A stretch of 64,000 nucleotides of DNA from Olavius algarvensis associated proteobacterium Delta 3 (GTDB lineage Bacteria > Desulfobacterota > Desulfobacteria > Desulfobacterales > CAFBRK01), in NCBI GenBank assembly GCA_903231505.1, contig CAFBRK010000083.1, positions 1-64,000 on the forward strand. The letters run 5' to 3'. The notes below the pieces were generated by a model, which was given only the letters and a program-made list of their open reading frames with translations, made no database searches and was not told the origin of the DNA. Each line of letters begins with the position of its first letter. The first letter of the stretch is position 1. Of the stretch, positions 62,135 to 64,000 are shown piece by piece. The position numbers and the translations under genes are program-made.

Positions 62135-63355
62135 TTAATCTTCCCGATCCAATCCAAACGAATTATGCAGCACCCTTACGGCGAGCTCCGTGTATTTTTC
62201 TTCAACAATACAGGATATCCGGATTTCAGAGGTGCTGATCATGATAATGTTGATATTTTCTTTGGCGAGGGGGTTGAACATCAGAGACGCCACGCCGGAA
62301 TGGTTACGCATTCCCACGCCGATCACCGAAACCTTGGCGATGTCTTCATCACCGAAGACATCTTCCGCGCCGATGTCTACAGCGACCCCCTTTTCAATCT
62401 CCAGGGCGCGCTTGAAATCAGCCTTCGGTACTGTAAAGGTGAGGTCCGTTTGACCTCCCGAGCGGGTATTCTGAATAATCATGTCGACGACGATTCCCCC
62501 TTCGGAGATGGGAGAAAATATTTTTGCGGCAATCCCGGGTTGGTCCGGCACTTTTTTCAGCGTGATGCGGGCCTGATCCTTGTCATGGGTGACCGCCGAC
62601 ACCACGAGGCTTTCCATCGCGGGTTCTTCACTGACTACCATGGTTCCCTCCTCTTCGCTGAAAGATGACCGGACGTGAATCGGAACGTTGAATTTTTTGG
62701 CAAACCCGACGGACCGGATTTGAAGCACCTTGGCCCCCAGACTGGCCATGTTCAGCATTTCATCGTAGGATATCGATTCAATCTTCCGCGCTTTTTCGCA
62801 TACATTCGGGTCGGCGGTGTAGATTCCGTCCACATCGGTGTAAATCTCGCAAATGTCCGCCTCCAGTGCGGCGGCAATGGCGACGGCAGAGGTGTCGGAG
62901 CCGCCCCTGCCCAGCGTGGTGATATTGCCCCTGGGGTCGCATCCCTGGAATCCGGCAACCACGACAATAGTCCGCTTTTTTAAAAAGTCCCGAATCCGCT
63001 GGGCCCCAACCTCGAGGATTCTGGCATTGCCGAAATGGCAATCCGTGATGACTTCCGCCTGGAACCCAAGGAGGGACATTGCCGGATAGCCCATGGATCT
63101 CAGGGTCAACGCCAGAAGGGCGGCCGTGGTTTGCTCTCCGGTGGCCAGCAGCACATCCAGTTCTCTCTTGTCCGGTGAATCCGATATGGTCTTGGCCATG
63201 TCGATCAGGTTATCGGTGACACCCGCCATGGCCGAAAGGATCACAACGACATCATCCCCGTTTTGGAAGTACGATGACACCCGTTTGGCAACATCTTGAA
63301 TCCGTTCGAGATCGGCAACGGAGGTGCCACCGTATTTCTGCACATAGAGACCCAT
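62135..63355 (-). CDS. lysC: Aspartate kinase
   Basis: A 406-residue enzyme: VQKYGGTSVADLERIQDVA at the start, GRGGSDTSAVAIAAALEADI with FTDVDGIYTADP-like sequence following, and two C-terminal ACT domains (VVSAVTHDKDQARITLKKVP and KVSVIGVGMRNHSGVASLMF) for feedback control by lysine or threonine. It starts the pathway to lysine, threonine and methionine, linking to the met operon. Its ATG overlaps the tsaE stop by one base. Confidence 0.95.
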   Translation of the reverse strand: MGLYVQKYGGTSVADLERIQDVAKRVSSYFQNGDDVVVILSAMAGVTDNLIDMAKTISDSPDKRELDVLLATGEQTTAALLALTLRSMGYPAMSLLGFQAEVITDCHFGNARILEVGAQRIRDFLKKRTIVVVAGFQGCDPRGNITTLGRGGSDTSAVAIAAALEADICEIYTDVDGIYTADPNVCEKARKIESISYDEMLNMASLGAKVLQIRSVGFAKKFNVPIHVRSSFSEEEGTMVVSEEPAMESLVVSAVTHDKDQARITLKKVPDQPGIAAKIFSPISEGGIVVDMIIQNTRSGGQTDLTFTVPKADFKRALEIEKGVAVDIGAEDVFGDEDIAKVSVIGVGMRNHSGVASLMFNPLAKENINIIMISTSEIRISCIVEEKYTELAVRVLHNSFGLDRED

Positions 63356-63846
63356 TATATCTTCCTTTCAATCACCGGTTGCAGCCTCTTTACCAGATCG
63401 CCTGTAGTCTGTCCACCGGCTCGGACATCCAGGCTGCGACGGACATCATCGATGACTTCGAACTGAATGTCGATCCGATCGTCAGGAAGCTCCCGGGCCA
63501 CCCGGTCCGCCCACTCCACCGCCACGACGCCGTCTCCGGACAGGAGTTCGAAGAAACCGATGTTCTCCAACTCTTCGATGTCGGAGATACGGTACAGGTC
63601 GACATGAAACAGAGGCAGCCTGCCGGGGTACTCGTTGATCAACGTGAAAGTGGGGCTGGTGACCACATATGTGTCGGGGACGTCGAGCCCTTTGGCAAGG
63701 CCCTGCATGAAGGTGGTTTTGCCGCTGCCGAGGTCACCGTTCAACGCCATCAGGCATCCAAAATGGATGCCGGTTCCCATCCGGCGGGCAAGGGCCTGGG
63801 TTTCTTCAACCGACCGGGTAGTGATCCTGAAGTGCGCTTCTCCCAT
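63355..63846 (-). CDS. tsaE: tRNA threonylcarbamoyladenosine synthesis ATPase
   Basis: A 163-residue ATPase: Walker A NGDLGSGKTTFMQGL (residues 36-50), the catalytic SPTFTLINEYPG, and the HVDLYRIS with following GVVAVEWADRV. It works with TsaB and TsaD in t6A modification of tRNA. The ATG at 63846 has GGGAGG five bases upstream, so the longer frame was rejected. It is coupled to lysC downstream and to nnrD upstream. Confidence 0.93.
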   Translation of the reverse strand: MGEAHFRITTRSVEETQALARRMGTGIHFGCLMALNGDLGSGKTTFMQGLAKGLDVPDTYVVTSPTFTLINEYPGRLPLFHVDLYRISDIEELENIGFFELLSGDGVVAVEWADRVARELPDDRIDIQFEVIDDVRRSLDVRAGGQTTGDLVKRLQPVIERKI

Positions 63847-63866
63847 GGCACCTCCCGGGCCGACCC

Positions 63867-64000
63867 TCATAGGTTTATCAGAGGCCACGCCGCCGGGGTT
63901 TCAGAGGGCGACGCCAGGATTTTTTGGAGCTGCTGTGGCAGAGCGGTCATGACATCGGTGGCTGCATATCCGACAGGCCCCACGTCTTCGGATAACGCGT
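63867..64000 (-). CDS. nnr: C-terminal end of bifunctional NAD(P)H-hydrate repair enzyme (NnrD part), cut by window edge
   Basis: A minus-strand frame enters from the right edge and ends at TGA 63867-63869 with ALSEDVGPVGYAATDVMTAL, QQLQKILAS and AAWPLINL. The sequence A..DVGP.GY.A.D......P is the end of the ADP-dependent NAD(P)H-hydrate dehydratase domain. In many bacteria nnr lies directly before tsaE, which supports the call. The start is outside the window. Confidence 0.75.
   Translation of the reverse strand, partial: ALSEDVGPVGYAATDVMTALPQQLQKILASPSETPAAWPLINL

Overview
The window reads as a chromosome segment of a Gram-negative anaerobe, most likely a sulfate-reducing Desulfobacterota bacterium. 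That placement is an inference from the gene set: selenocysteine synthase SelA, a Tat-exported Fe-S/cytochrome b pair, a metY-metX-metW operon under a SAM riboswitch, a CobA-HemD fusion and gmhA. No rRNA, tRNA, CRISPR array or phage module was found.

Layout. 1-31 kb is GC-rich housekeeping DNA. It holds a membrane redox pair (808-2264); the methionine operon (2610-5698) behind a SAM-I riboswitch (6008-6134) and flanked on both sides by copies of a GGTATCGG-type inverted repeat; a transport/amino-acid block (PsiE-like, SLC13 permease with four RCK_C domains, RpiR regulator, KamA-like radical SAM enzyme, polar amino-acid ABC transporter); a long leftward gene series selA, GGDEF/TPR, gmhA, unknown, fmdB, hemC, cobA-hemD, retropepsin-like; and rightward genes for a lipid kinase, dTDP-glucose dehydratase, PyrF, a glutaredoxin-thioredoxin reductase fusion, a HAD-like protein and an MscS channel. 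31.2-34.2 kb is a transition with a gene remnant, DinB, a thioesterase and an immunity-like gene.

The main discovery is a large sedentary-type integron. The integrase gene intI (57796-58764, +) is divergent from a candidate attI core at 57487-57493. About 34 cassettes extend leftward to about 34.3 kb, all with genes on the minus strand and each ending in an attC site (52-133 bp; RYYYAAC/GTTRRRY-like ends). The attC sites fall into at least six sequence subfamilies, so the array is a mosaic. Cassette cargo includes HigBA, BrnTA and VapBC toxin-antitoxin modules, an Imm33 (DUF2185) protein, a SUFU-domain protein, an RsgA-like GTPase, a GntH-like metallo-hydrolase, enoyl-CoA hydratase, carboxymuconolactone decarboxylase, an antibiotic-biosynthesis-monooxygenase-like protein, a TolB-like propeller, many small membrane or secreted proteins, and a prokaryotic ionotropic-glutamate-receptor-like protein whose signal peptide is separated from the body by a frameshift in a 7-A run.

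Right of intI (58.8-64 kb) GC-rich core genes resume: three envelope proteins, an aldo/keto reductase, aspartate kinase, TsaE and the end of an NAD(P)H-hydrate repair enzyme. Starts of many genes were moved downstream from the longest open frame when a Shine-Dalgarno sequence, domain start or attC boundary favoured it; these choices are stated in each entry.
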